A DNA stretch of 64,000 bases from JBGRQB01 sp041725875. Lineage in GTDB: Bacteria > Bacteroidota > Ignavibacteria > Ignavibacteriales > Melioribacteraceae. The position numbers were made by a program, and so were the translations under genes. The notes beneath the pieces were generated by a model. That model ran no database searches and was not told the origin of the DNA. It worked only from the letters and a program-made list of their open reading frames with translations. The stretch lies in assembly GCA_041725875.1 (NCBI GenBank), contig JBGRQB010000004.1, forward strand, positions 8,225 to 72,224. Direction: 5' to 3'. Shown in pieces: positions 27,057 to 36,865 of this stretch; the first letter of the stretch is position 1; each line of letters opens with the position of its first letter.

Positions 27057-28705
27057 TGATCTATAGATTTTGTGCTGCAATATTACTGGCAGTTATTCTT
27101 GTTACCTGTGCCAACCCAAGGTATCCAGAGGGAGGACCGGTTGACGAAATAGCTCCTAAAATTATTGCAACCTATCCTGAAAATGAAACAACAAATTTCA
27201 CAGAAAACTATATTGCTTTTTCCTTTTCAGAATATGTAGATCAGAGTTCTTTCAGAGATGCTGTTTTTATCTCTCCCTCAATTGACGGCGAAGTTGAATA
27301 TGATTGGTCAGGCACCAATGTTGAAATCATTTTCCACGATGGATTAAGAGAAAACACTACGTATAGTGTTTCGGTTGGTACAGATGTAAAAGATGTTAAC
27401 AATAATAATAAAATGTCTGACGCAGAAATTTTATCATTTTCAACCGGTGATAAAATTGACAAAGGTAAAATTATCGGAAAGGTTTATGGTAATAATTTTT
27501 CCGGTTCAATGATTTTTGCATATAAAGATTTTCCCGATACATTAAATCCGTCAAACACAAAACCAGATTATGTTTCTCAGGTAAGTGAAGATGGTTCCTT
27601 TAAACTGCTCGGACTGGCAGAAGGGTTCTACAGAGTTTATGCTATAAAAGATGAGTTTAAAGATTTGCTTTATCAGACTGAAGAAGATATGTACGGCTGT
27701 ACATTTGGTGATGTTGAGCTTGTTGAAAATGATTCTCTTAAAAATCTTAATTTTATGATGACAAGAGAAGATACATCAAAGCCCGGACTTTCTGAAGTTA
27801 CAATGATTGATAAGAACCACATAATTGTAAAATTTGATGAAGCAATTGACAGTTCAAAAATTGATGTTAAAAATTTTGCAATTATTGATACAGTAAACAA
27901 TATAGAGTTTAACCCCCGCTATTTCCGCAAAGGTAAAAATAATGAAGAGTTTTCATTTGTTGTTACTGACTCGTTAGAAAATGAAGGGGAATACACTTTC
28001 AGAGTTGACGAAGTTTTTGATAAAAATGGAAATGTTAAACGCGGTGAAGTTATCGGTTTTATAGGAACTAATAAAGTAGATACCAATAAAGTAAGTCTGG
28101 TTTCCAAAAATACCGGTCTGGAAGAAAACCAGCTTGATGATAAAAATCCTTACGTTGTATTTCAGTTTAATGATGTTGTAACATTTGAAAATCCTTCCGA
28201 AGTTATTAAAGTGAAAAAAGGGGGGCAGATAATTAATCAGGTTGAATATGAAAAAATTGATGATGCCGCAATTAAAGTTAAGCTTACAAAAAAACTGCGG
28301 TTCAAAGAAACAGTGGAAATAGAATTTGATATAGATAAAATTAGCGATGCAGCCGGAAATAAATGTGATTCGATTAAAGTTGTTGAACTAAAAGTTATTG
28401 ACGGACTTAATTTTTCCGGTGCTTCTGGAACAGTTTTATCCGGCAAGAAAAATCTTGTTGGAGTTTTAAGTCACACCAAAGAAAATATTTTGTACCAGTT
28501 AGATATAACAAAAAATAAATTTTCATTTGAAAAAGTAGTGCCCGGTAAATATCTGCTGTGGATATATGAAGACTCCGATTCAAATAAATTGTATGACTAC
28601 GGAAAAGTTTTTCCGTTTAAACATTCGGAAGAATTTATCTATTATCCGGATACACTTGAGTTAAAGGCAAGATGGCCTGTTGGGGATATTGAAATTAATT
28701 TTTAA
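27056..28705 (+). CDS. Lipoprotein with N-terminal Ig-like (Big_5) domain
   Basis: 549 residues. Signal peptide with lipobox LVTC (lipid Cys18) followed by ANPRYPEGGPVDEIAPKI, the usual start of a Bacteroidota lipoprotein family. An Ig-like Big_5 domain covers about 30-130 (ATYPENETTNF ... YSVSVGTDVKD). Two further beta-sandwich stretches and a C-terminal segment describing DSDSNKLYDYGK follow. It should sit in the outer membrane or periplasm. The role is unknown; linkage to tsaD-mltG suggests envelope biogenesis but this is inference. Confidence 0.8.
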   Translation: MIYRFCAAILLAVILVTCANPRYPEGGPVDEIAPKIIATYPENETTNFTENYIAFSFSEYVDQSSFRDAVFISPSIDGEVEYDWSGTNVEIIFHDGLRENTTYSVSVGTDVKDVNNNNKMSDAEILSFSTGDKIDKGKIIGKVYGNNFSGSMIFAYKDFPDTLNPSNTKPDYVSQVSEDGSFKLLGLAEGFYRVYAIKDEFKDLLYQTEEDMYGCTFGDVELVENDSLKNLNFMMTREDTSKPGLSEVTMIDKNHIIVKFDEAIDSSKIDVKNFAIIDTVNNIEFNPRYFRKGKNNEEFSFVVTDSLENEGEYTFRVDEVFDKNGNVKRGEVIGFIGTNKVDTNKVSLVSKNTGLEENQLDDKNPYVVFQFNDVVTFENPSEVIKVKKGGQIINQVEYEKIDDAAIKVKLTKKLRFKETVEIEFDIDKISDAAGNKCDSIKVVELKVIDGLNFSGASGTVLSGKKNLVGVLSHTKENILYQLDITKNKFSFEKVVPGKYLLWIYEDSDSNKLYDYGKVFPFKHSEEFIYYPDTLELKARWPVGDIEINF

Positions 28706-28778
28706 TTAACCAAAATTATTGTTATTATGCAGATGACTTGGTAAAAAATTTCTCAAATAAATTTAGTTACTGGGAATA

Positions 28779-31700
28779 ATGCTTAAACATTCCAAAATTA
28801 AAAAATCGTTAGGATTTCTTCTCCTCCTTTCCAGCTTACAGATAGCTAGTCACAAAATCAAACCTCAGAATTTTTCGTACGAACTTCTTTCCAATAAAGA
28901 AGGTCTTTCGCAAAACAGTGTTGCTACAATTGCCCAGGATAAATATGGATTTCTTTGGTTCGGAACCGAAGAAGGGATAAGTCGGTTTGACGGGCATAAC
29001 TTCAAAAATTTCAAAAGAATAGGCAATGACAGTTTCAATTTTGTTAATCCTTTTGTGAAAAAAATATATAAGGATAAAGAGGGGATTGTCTGGATAGGAA
29101 CCGAAGGCGGATTAAGCAAATATGATTATTGTCATAACGACTTTGAAAATTTCAGTTTCAAACAAAGTACTTCACTTGATGCGGGACTAAGTTCCGTTAA
29201 CGATATTATTGAGAGTGACTCCGGCAAACTCTATTTAGCCTCGGATGAACTTATTGTATTTGATAAAAAGACAAGCGAGTATTTTAAATTCTTTATTCCC
29301 GACTCTGAAAACATTCTTCTTAACAATTTACTGGAAGATCATATTGGGGCAATTTGGATTGGAACCAATAAGGGATTGTACAAAAAGAATGTTGAAAATC
29401 AGATTATCAAAATAAAAGAGTTGGGTGACAGATATATAAATGATTTACATCTCGACAGCCAGGGAAATATCTGGATTGGTTCAGAAGCTGGCTTGTTTAA
29501 ATTTAATCCGTCAAAAAACAGTATAAAGTATGTTGAAATGCCTGTTAAGCATCAGGTTAACATAATGTATATTCACGAAGATCAGGACGGCTGTCTCTGG
29601 CTGTGCACATTTGGTGACGGATTAATAACTTCTTGCGAAAAGAAAAGAATATTTAAAGAGTTTAAATTTTCCGGATTTTCCGGTGATGGAGTAATTTCTA
29701 ATTATATAAACACTTTGTATGAAGATCAGTCTGGCGTAATCTGGATCGGGCTGGACGGAACCGGAATTATAAAGGTTGAAAAACATAAAAGTTTTAATTC
29801 AATTACGGCTCATCCCGAAATTAAAAACGGATTAAAAAGTAACAGAATTTTTGGTTTAAGAAAAGATCTTGTTGAAAACAAAATTTGGATCAGCACTTAT
29901 GGTTCTGGTGTAAATCTGTATGATTTAAACAACGGAACATTCAGCAGTATTGATAAAAAAAGTTACCCGGTATTTTTGTCAGATGATATCAGAGATATTT
30001 ATCAACTTCCTTTTAACAAAAATCTTTTCTGGATTTCTACAAATAAAGGGATAAGTGTCTACAACAAAAAACTTGATAAAATAGTTGAAAACTATACTCA
30101 CAAAAACGGGTTAAATCACAACTCTGTTTTTTCAATTACAAGTGACAAAAATGATAACATCTGGATTGCATCTGCCGGCGGATTAAATAAATATAATTAC
30201 GAAACAAAAAAGTTTACTTCATTTGCGCATGATCCTGATAATGGAAATTCAATTAACAGTAATTCGTGCAGACTTGTTTTTGTTGACAGAAAAAATAATC
30301 TGTGGATAGGAACCAAGGGGCACGGATTAAACAGATATGATCCGATAAAAAACAGATTTATCAAATATCTGGATGAAGATGGTATGAAGGGAAATGCACC
30401 GGCTATCATTACATCTGTTTATGAAGATTTTCACAATAATTTTTGGGTCGGTACATACGGAGCCGGATTGATAAAACTCAACGTGGAAACAGGTAAATAT
30501 ATCAGTTTTCAGGAAGAGCAGGGATTATCCAACAACAGCATATATGGAATACTTGAAGATAATTGGGGAAATTTATGGATCAGTTCCAATTTTGGACTGT
30601 CCAAGTTTAACATAAAAAATGCAAGTTTCCAGAATTATTACAAAGAAGACGGACTCCAGGGAAATGAGTTTAACGACGGAGCGTATTGCAAACTTGATAA
30701 TGGTGAAATGTACTTCGGCGGTTATAACGGAATTACATATTTTAATCCGCAAAATATAAAACACAACTCAACAATTCCTCAAATTGCTTTTACTTCTTTC
30801 AAAAAGGGTGATAAGGAATTTCAGCTTAAAGAGAGTATTAATGAAATAAAAGAAGTTGTACTTTCTTACAAAGATATTGTTGTTTCATTTGAATTTGTTT
30901 CGCTTAACTACATAAGAAATGAAAATAATAAATATGCTTACAAACTTGAAGGCTTAACCGACGAGTGGATAAACATTGGAGATAAGAGATCAATTACATT
31001 TACTTCGCTTGATCCGGGAGAATATCTTTTTAGAGTGAAAGGAAGCAATAATGACGGATTGTGGAATGAAACAGGAAGATCGCTGAAGATAATTGTAACG
31101 CCGCCTTTTTATGCAACTCTCTGGTTTCAGATTACTGTTATTCTTACCGGAATTTTCTTCTTCTTTTATATGTATAAACAACGAATTAAGAATGTTCAAA
31201 TTCAAAAAGAAAAGTTGAGAAAAATTGTTGCCGAAAGAACTCAGGAACTTGAGGCTGCAAATGAGAATTTGTTAAAAGAAATTGACGAAAGAGAAAGAGC
31301 CGAAGAAGAAGTAAAAAGATATATTGAAGAACTGCAGGAAAGTAAAGATTTAATGGAGCAGAATGCTTTTGATCTTGTGGAAATCAATATGAAGATTGAA
31401 GAATCTGAACAAAAGTTAAAAGACTTAAATGCGCAAAAAGATAAATTCTTTTCAATCATTTCTCACGATTTGAAGAGTCCGTTTGTTGCACTCCTCGGTT
31501 ACACTGAAATTTTAATGGAAGAGTTCAGTTCTTTAACTCAGAAGGAGATTAAGGAGTTTATCTCTTCAATAAACAAGGCATCTAAAAATGTTTACAATCT
31601 TCTGGAAAACCTTCTTGAATGGTCAAGAATTCAGACCGGCAGGATCGTATATATTCCTGAATATTTTAATGTTCACAGAGCAGCAACATCGGTAATAGAT

Positions 31701-32132
31701 TTACTGGAAGAGAATGCAAAAAGAAAAAATATCAAAATGCAGAACAAAGTTGAAAACAGCGGCAGTGTTTATGCAGATGAAAATATGGTAAACACCATCA
31801 TCAGAAATCTGGTTTCGAACGCTATAAAGTTTACCGAAGAAAATGGTGAAATTTTGATTGCTTCTCAGAAGATAAATGATAATCTGATTATGTCTGTGAA
31901 AGATACCGGACTTGGTATGACAGACGACACAATTTCCAAATTATTCAGAATAGATGTTCACCATACAACCATTGGAACAGGAAAAGAAAAGGGAACAGGT
32001 GTTGGATTGATTTTATGCAAAGAACTTGTTGAGAAAAATGGCGGCGAAATTTGGGTGGAAAGTGAACTTGGTGAAGGAAGTGAGTTCAAATTTTCTCTGC
32101 CGGTAAAACAAATTAATGCACCGCAGGTTTAG
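28779..32132 (+). CDS. Beta-propeller sensor histidine kinase (Reg_prop/Y_Y_Y/HisKA/HATPase)
   Basis: 1117 residues. An N-terminal export signal precedes about 14 Reg_prop repeats with the pattern D--GNIWIGT--GL--Y (about 45-660), forming two seven-blade propellers. A Y_Y_Y domain follows (about 690-768), then a membrane helix (about 775-797), a coiled coil (800-885), HisKA with phospho-acceptor H896 (SIISHDLKSP) and a HATPase with NLVSNAIKF, DTGLGMT and GTGVGL boxes. It senses a periplasmic ligand, often a glycan in related proteins, and phosphorylates a partner. Unlike hybrid two-component systems of this group it has no receiver or AraC domain, and no response regulator gene is adjacent. 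Confidence 0.92.
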   Translation: MLKHSKIKKSLGFLLLLSSLQIASHKIKPQNFSYELLSNKEGLSQNSVATIAQDKYGFLWFGTEEGISRFDGHNFKNFKRIGNDSFNFVNPFVKKIYKDKEGIVWIGTEGGLSKYDYCHNDFENFSFKQSTSLDAGLSSVNDIIESDSGKLYLASDELIVFDKKTSEYFKFFIPDSENILLNNLLEDHIGAIWIGTNKGLYKKNVENQIIKIKELGDRYINDLHLDSQGNIWIGSEAGLFKFNPSKNSIKYVEMPVKHQVNIMYIHEDQDGCLWLCTFGDGLITSCEKKRIFKEFKFSGFSGDGVISNYINTLYEDQSGVIWIGLDGTGIIKVEKHKSFNSITAHPEIKNGLKSNRIFGLRKDLVENKIWISTYGSGVNLYDLNNGTFSSIDKKSYPVFLSDDIRDIYQLPFNKNLFWISTNKGISVYNKKLDKIVENYTHKNGLNHNSVFSITSDKNDNIWIASAGGLNKYNYETKKFTSFAHDPDNGNSINSNSCRLVFVDRKNNLWIGTKGHGLNRYDPIKNRFIKYLDEDGMKGNAPAIITSVYEDFHNNFWVGTYGAGLIKLNVETGKYISFQEEQGLSNNSIYGILEDNWGNLWISSNFGLSKFNIKNASFQNYYKEDGLQGNEFNDGAYCKLDNGEMYFGGYNGITYFNPQNIKHNSTIPQIAFTSFKKGDKEFQLKESINEIKEVVLSYKDIVVSFEFVSLNYIRNENNKYAYKLEGLTDEWINIGDKRSITFTSLDPGEYLFRVKGSNNDGLWNETGRSLKIIVTPPFYATLWFQITVILTGIFFFFYMYKQRIKNVQIQKEKLRKIVAERTQELEAANENLLKEIDERERAEEEVKRYIEELQESKDLMEQNAFDLVEINMKIEESEQKLKDLNAQKDKFFSIISHDLKSPFVALLGYTEILMEEFSSLTQKEIKEFISSINKASKNVYNLLENLLEWSRIQTGRIVYIPEYFNVHRAATSVIDLLEENAKRKNIKMQNKVENSGSVYADENMVNTIIRNLVSNAIKFTEENGEILIASQKINDNLIMSVKDTGLGMTDDTISKLFRIDVHHTTIGTGKEKGTGVGLILCKELVEKNGGEIWVESELGEGSEFKFSLPVKQINAPQV

Positions 32133-33370
32133 TAAAGAAAATATTTTTCAGATAGTTTTCTAAACTGTTCGATATCTTTTTGTAAGTAAGATTTAATTTT
32201 ATCAAATCTGTTTTGAATTATAAACTCTCTGATTTTGTTTGTCCCGATTGCTTTGTCAAACATTTTACTTTCGTTTGAATTAATAGCAATTTTTTTTGTC
32301 AGCTCAGGACGCTGTTTTAATATTTCTTCCAGGACAGAGAACTGAATCCACATAAGATTTTCCATCTTAAAATTTTTAATGTAAATCTGAATACCTGTTA
32401 ATTGTTTTCCTTTAAAACCTGAATAATATGGCTTTACAAAAGTCGGACGAAAAACCACATCATTTGTATTAAATTTTTTGTTGAGTTTTTCTGCAAGCTG
32501 TAAAGCATCAATTTGTTCAGATAAAATCATTTCAAAAGGAAGTGTGTAACCGACTCCAATATTAAAAAGACTCCTGAGTTCACCAAGTATTCCGGTAGCA
32601 GGGTAGTAGTAGGAAGTTTCTTTGTGCGGAATATGAGGCGAAGTAGGAATCCACAAGTTTTGATAATTTGTGATATTAGTATTGCGTGACCAGCTTTTCA
32701 TTTTGATAACACTTAAATCACATTTCAGATTTTTCTCCAGCCAGCCTTCATCATTTATCAGCAGTGCCAGTTCACCGCAGGTGAGTCCGTAAATGTAAGG
32801 AATTTTGTATCTGGAAATAAATGACATATATTTTTCTTCAGGAAGGTTTCCTTCAATTCGATTCCCGCCAAGTGGGTTTGGCCTGTCGAGAACAAAAAAC
32901 TTAATTCCGTTTTCAGCTGCTGCTTCCATTGCCAGACCCATTGTTGAAATATATGTGTATGAGCGACAGCCAATATCCTGAATATCATAAACCAGTGCAT
33001 CGATATTTTTCAGCATCTTTGCAGAAGGTTTTTTGTTTGAACCGTAAAGTGAATAAACCGGGAGTCCTGTTTTTTGATCGGTAAAAGATTTGATTTTTTT
33101 TCCGGCATCAATATCACCACGAACACCATGTTCGGGGCCGAACAAAGCAACCAGTTCAACATTTTTTGTTTTGTGTAAAAGATCAATTGTAGAATTAAAA
33201 GAATTATCAACACCGGTCTGGTTTGTGATTAATCCGATTTTTAATCCTTGCAGCTGACGGAAATTATTTTCTTTCAGAACTTCAATTCCCGTCAGAACCT
33301 CAGAGGATTGTGCAAAAACTGCTGACAAGAAAAAGCATAAAACAAACAGAAAATTAATTGTTCGCTTCAT
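32129..33370 (-). CDS. NamZ-like exo-beta-N-acetylmuramidase (DUF1343)
   Basis: 413 residues with a signal peptide (ends SAVFAQ). DUF1343 landmarks are GLITNQTGVD, LFGPEHGVRG, VYDIQDIGCRSYTY, DRPNPLGG and EGNLPEEKYMSF. Characterised members remove terminal N-acetylmuramic acid from cell-wall fragments, so a role in peptidoglycan recycling is likely in the periplasm. The 3' end overlaps the convergent sensor kinase gene by 4 nt, and the 5' end overlaps hutI by 17 nt, so it is translated from the hutI transcript. Confidence 0.88.
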   Translation of the reverse strand: MKRTINFLFVLCFFLSAVFAQSSEVLTGIEVLKENNFRQLQGLKIGLITNQTGVDNSFNSTIDLLHKTKNVELVALFGPEHGVRGDIDAGKKIKSFTDQKTGLPVYSLYGSNKKPSAKMLKNIDALVYDIQDIGCRSYTYISTMGLAMEAAAENGIKFFVLDRPNPLGGNRIEGNLPEEKYMSFISRYKIPYIYGLTCGELALLINDEGWLEKNLKCDLSVIKMKSWSRNTNITNYQNLWIPTSPHIPHKETSYYYPATGILGELRSLFNIGVGYTLPFEMILSEQIDALQLAEKLNKKFNTNDVVFRPTFVKPYYSGFKGKQLTGIQIYIKNFKMENLMWIQFSVLEEILKQRPELTKKIAINSNESKMFDKAIGTNKIREFIIQNRFDKIKSYLQKDIEQFRKLSEKYFLY

Positions 33371-34601
33371 AAATTATTTTTCCATTTTTAATTGTCATAA
33401 CATTTAAGTTTTTACCTACCTGATAAACAATATCAGCATATTCTGTGGTGTCAAAAATTGCAAAGTCTGCATTTTTCCCAATTTCTATACTTCCGACTTC
33501 ATTTTGCATATCAACAGCTTTAGCTGCATTAATTGTTACTGCGGAAATAGTTTCTTCAATTGTCATATTCATTTTTATGGCTGCCAGACTCATAATCAAA
33601 TTAAGATTTGCAATATGAGATGAACCCGGATTGTAATCTGTGGAAAGAGCAACAATTGCATTTCCGTCAATTAATTTACGGGCTGGAGCGAAGCCATAAT
33701 CAAGGAAGAATGAAACTCCGGGAAGAAGAACCACTACAGTTTCGGTTGCAGCAATTTTTTCAACTTCCGGTTCACCTGCAACCTCTAAGTGATCTACACT
33801 TACAGCATTATTTTTGATAGCAACATCCAAGCCGCCAATTAAATTAAACTGTTCGGAATGAAGTTTTATTTTTAATCCCAGATCACTTGCTTTGCCTAAA
33901 ATTTTATCAAGCTGTTCAGGGGAGAAAGCTGTTGTTTCACAGAACCCGTCGCAAAATTTAGCCAGTTTATTTTCGGCAACATAAGGGAGTAATTCGTCAG
34001 ATAAAATATTAAGATATTTCTCGTGATCGTTTTTATATTCAGGCGGAAATGTGTGCGCGCCTAAGAACGTCGGGATGATATCGATTTCATAAATTTTGTT
34101 AAGATGTTTAACTACCTGAAGTAATTTAATTTCGTCATAATAGCTGAGTCCGTAACCACTTTTCATTTCAATAGTTGTAACTCCGAGAGAAATAAAATAA
34201 TCTACACGGGGTTTTACAATTTCAACAAGTTCGTCAAAAGAAGATTTTCTTACTGCCTGAACAGTTGCATTAATACCGCCACCGGCTTTTGCAATATCTT
34301 CATAACCGGTTCCTGCAAGCTTCATTTTGAATTCATTTGCGCGAGAACCGGCAAAGGGAGTATGCGTGTGGCAATCAACCAATCCGGGTAAAATAATTTT
34401 TCCGGTTAAATCAATTACTTCTTCATACTTGGAATCATCAACCTTTTCAGTATCTATAAATCCTTTGATTTTATTATCTTCTATCTCAACAGACTTTCCT
34501 GTAAGAACACCTATATCATTATGATCTTTTCCTCGTTTATAGTTTTTCCCTTTTGTATCTACAGTAACTATTTGAGCAGGATTTTTAAGTAATTTCAACA
34601 T
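33354..34601 (-). CDS. hutI: Imidazolonepropionase
   Basis: 415 residues, the family length. Metal ligands HTH lie in DCHTHTPFAGSRANEF. Further landmarks are KSGYGL, FLGAHTFPPEYK, FCETTAFSPEQ, KLHSEQFN and DHLE. It opens the imidazolone ring in histidine breakdown to give N-formimino-glutamate. The start has GAGGAAAAA upstream. Other hut genes are not in the window, so the pathway is scattered or incomplete here. Confidence 0.95.
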   Translation of the reverse strand: MLKLLKNPAQIVTVDTKGKNYKRGKDHNDIGVLTGKSVEIEDNKIKGFIDTEKVDDSKYEEVIDLTGKIILPGLVDCHTHTPFAGSRANEFKMKLAGTGYEDIAKAGGGINATVQAVRKSSFDELVEIVKPRVDYFISLGVTTIEMKSGYGLSYYDEIKLLQVVKHLNKIYEIDIIPTFLGAHTFPPEYKNDHEKYLNILSDELLPYVAENKLAKFCDGFCETTAFSPEQLDKILGKASDLGLKIKLHSEQFNLIGGLDVAIKNNAVSVDHLEVAGEPEVEKIAATETVVVLLPGVSFFLDYGFAPARKLIDGNAIVALSTDYNPGSSHIANLNLIMSLAAIKMNMTIEETISAVTINAAKAVDMQNEVGSIEIGKNADFAIFDTTEYADIVYQVGKNLNVMTIKNGKIIYEANN

Positions 34602-34789
34602 TTTTTCCTCATAATAACTTTTGATTTTTCGTAATGAATATAATCAAATACTTTTAAAAATTGTTGCAGATAAGATGAAAAATAACATTGTTGTTAAAGG
34701 GAAATATGAAATTTTGGAGGTGCTGAATTTTGTCAAACTCACAATATTTTTGTAAATTACGATACTATTAACTAAAGGACAAGTAAAAA

Positions 34790-36283
34790 ATGCCTCCAGC
34801 CAAAAAATTAAAAGTTCTATTTGTTACTCCGGAAGTTGTACCTTTTGTAAAAACAGGCGGAATTGCTGATGTTTCTTCTGCTTTGCCGCAGAAATTACAG
34901 GAGATGGGTCATCAGGTTAGAATTGTATGTCCCAAATATGGTGCTATTGACGAGAGGAAATTTAGAATTCACGAAGTTGTAAGATTAAAAGATCTTAAAA
35001 CTCAAATTGGCGAAAAAGAGGTAGAATATTCTCTTCGGTCTTCATTCCTTGTTGGTAACAAAACAAGAATCCAGATTTACTTTTTAGATAATGCGGAATA
35101 TTTTACAAAAAGACATAGTCTTTATGCCGATCCGTTAACAAGAGAAGATTTTGAAGATAATGATGAAAGATATACATTGTTTGCCAAAGCAGTTTTTGAG
35201 TTGATTCAGAAACTTGGTTGGGTTCCTGATATTATTCACTGTAACGACTGGCAGTGCGGATTGATTCCTGCATATTTAAAAACAATGTTTAATGAAGATC
35301 CTGTATTTGAAAAAGTTAAAACTGTATTTACCATTCACAATATGGCATTTCAGGGAGAATTTAAGGAAAGCACCTTTAATATTACCGGATTGCCGGATGA
35401 GTTAAACTCAAACGACGGCGTTTTACATAAAGGTAAATTCAGTTTCCTTAAATCAGCTTTAAAATATTCTGATGAAATTACTACTGTAAGTGAAACCTAC
35501 GCTAAAGAAATTCACGATGATAAAAACATTCACTCGGGATTGGATAAAGTTCTTTCCGAAAGAAAAATTAATGTAAACGGAATTGTAAATGGAATTGATA
35601 CCCAGATATGGAATCCTGAAAAAGATAAATTTATTGCAAAAAAATATGGTGTGAAATCGCTTCAGGATAAAACAGAAAATAAAAAAGCACTTGCTGATAA
35701 ATTCGGACTCGATTACAAAGCCGATACTCCGATTTTGGGAATTATCTCTAAACTGGTTGATGTTAAAGGCTTTAATTTAATAGAAAGTGTATTTGAAGAG
35801 TTAATGAAACTTGACATTCAGATGATTCTGCTTGGAACAGGGGAGAATAAATATCACAGATTTTTTGAAGAAATGTTTATGAAATATCCCGAAAAATTCT
35901 CCTGTTATCTTGGGTTTGATGATGAACTGGCGCATTTGATTGAAGCTGGTTCAGATATGTTTCTTATGCCAAGTAAATATGAACCTTGCGGACTGAATCA
36001 GATGTACAGTCTTATATATGGAACCGTGCCTGTTGTAAGAGCCACTGGCGGACTGGCAGATACGGTCTTGAAATATGATGAAAAAACAAAAGAAGGCAAC
36101 GGTTTTGTATTTGAAAAGTTTGGAGCCAGAGATTTATTGCGGGAACTTAAGAGAGCATTAAACATCTATAAGGGCGATAAAGAAAGCTGGACGCAAATTA
36201 TGCAGGCAGGTATGGAAGACAACTTTACCTGGCTCGAATCTTCTAAAAAATACGTTGACTTGTATAAAAAGGTATTAAAATAA
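34790..36283 (+). CDS. glgA: Glycogen synthase (ADP-glucose)
   Basis: 497 residues of the GT5 family. The ADP-glucose loop KTGGIADVSSALP lies at about 21-33. The second Rossmann domain contains ISKLVDVKGFNLI, and the C-terminal motif is PSKYEPCGLNQMYS with TGGLADTV. It extends alpha-1,4-glucan chains in the cytoplasm. Together with the GH13 genes this shows glucan storage as well as degradation. It is divergent from hutI and followed by gmhB with no gap. Confidence 0.96.
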   Translation: MPPAKKLKVLFVTPEVVPFVKTGGIADVSSALPQKLQEMGHQVRIVCPKYGAIDERKFRIHEVVRLKDLKTQIGEKEVEYSLRSSFLVGNKTRIQIYFLDNAEYFTKRHSLYADPLTREDFEDNDERYTLFAKAVFELIQKLGWVPDIIHCNDWQCGLIPAYLKTMFNEDPVFEKVKTVFTIHNMAFQGEFKESTFNITGLPDELNSNDGVLHKGKFSFLKSALKYSDEITTVSETYAKEIHDDKNIHSGLDKVLSERKINVNGIVNGIDTQIWNPEKDKFIAKKYGVKSLQDKTENKKALADKFGLDYKADTPILGIISKLVDVKGFNLIESVFEELMKLDIQMILLGTGENKYHRFFEEMFMKYPEKFSCYLGFDDELAHLIEAGSDMFLMPSKYEPCGLNQMYSLIYGTVPVVRATGGLADTVLKYDEKTKEGNGFVFEKFGARDLLRELKRALNIYKGDKESWTQIMQAGMEDNFTWLESSKKYVDLYKKVLK

Positions 36284-36865
36284 TTGAATAAGGCTATTTT
36301 TTTTGATAGAGACGGTACACTAAATTATGATCCTGGCTACCTCGGAGATCCGGATAAAGTAGAACTCTACGATTATGTTCCCGAAGGTATAGCAGATCTC
36401 CAAAATAAGTACGGTTTTAAGATTATTGTAATTTCTAACCAATCCGGTATTTCCAGAGGATTGATTAGTGCTGACGACGTTGATAATGTAAACTCAAAAA
36501 TAAATGACATAATTAAAGCTAAAGGTGGTGAGGTTGATGAATTTTATTATTGTCCCTATCACCCGGAATTTAGCGAACCCGAAAAATGTAATTGTCGTAA
36601 ACCCTCTCCAGAGTTAGTTTTCAAGGCTGCAAAAGATTTCAACATTGATTTATCAAAATCCTATTTTGTTGGGGATTCCGAATGTGACATCGAGTGCGGG
36701 AACAATGCTGGTGTAAAAACTGTATTAGTGAAGACCAAACTCTCGGAAGTTGAAATAAATGAGTTGCAAAATAATGGAAAATCTATAACATTTGTAGCTG
36801 TCGATTTTCGGGAAGTATGTACATTTATTATTGATGATATTCAGGAGGAATTTTTTGAAAAATAG
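36284..36865 (+). CDS. gmhB: D-glycero-D-manno-heptose 1,7-bisphosphate 7-phosphatase
   Basis: 193 residues from a TTG start directly after the glgA stop. The HAD-IIIA motif FFDRDGTLNYD (nucleophile and acid Asp) and the zinc loop CPYHP...CNCRKP are intact, as are SNQSG and GDSECDIECG. It removes the 7-phosphate during ADP-heptose synthesis for lipopolysaccharide. It overlaps the next gene, whose ribosome site lies inside its 3' end. Confidence 0.9.
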   Translation: MNKAIFFDRDGTLNYDPGYLGDPDKVELYDYVPEGIADLQNKYGFKIIVISNQSGISRGLISADDVDNVNSKINDIIKAKGGEVDEFYYCPYHPEFSEPEKCNCRKPSPELVFKAAKDFNIDLSKSYFVGDSECDIECGNNAGVKTVLVKTKLSEVEINELQNNGKSITFVAVDFREVCTFIIDDIQEEFFEK

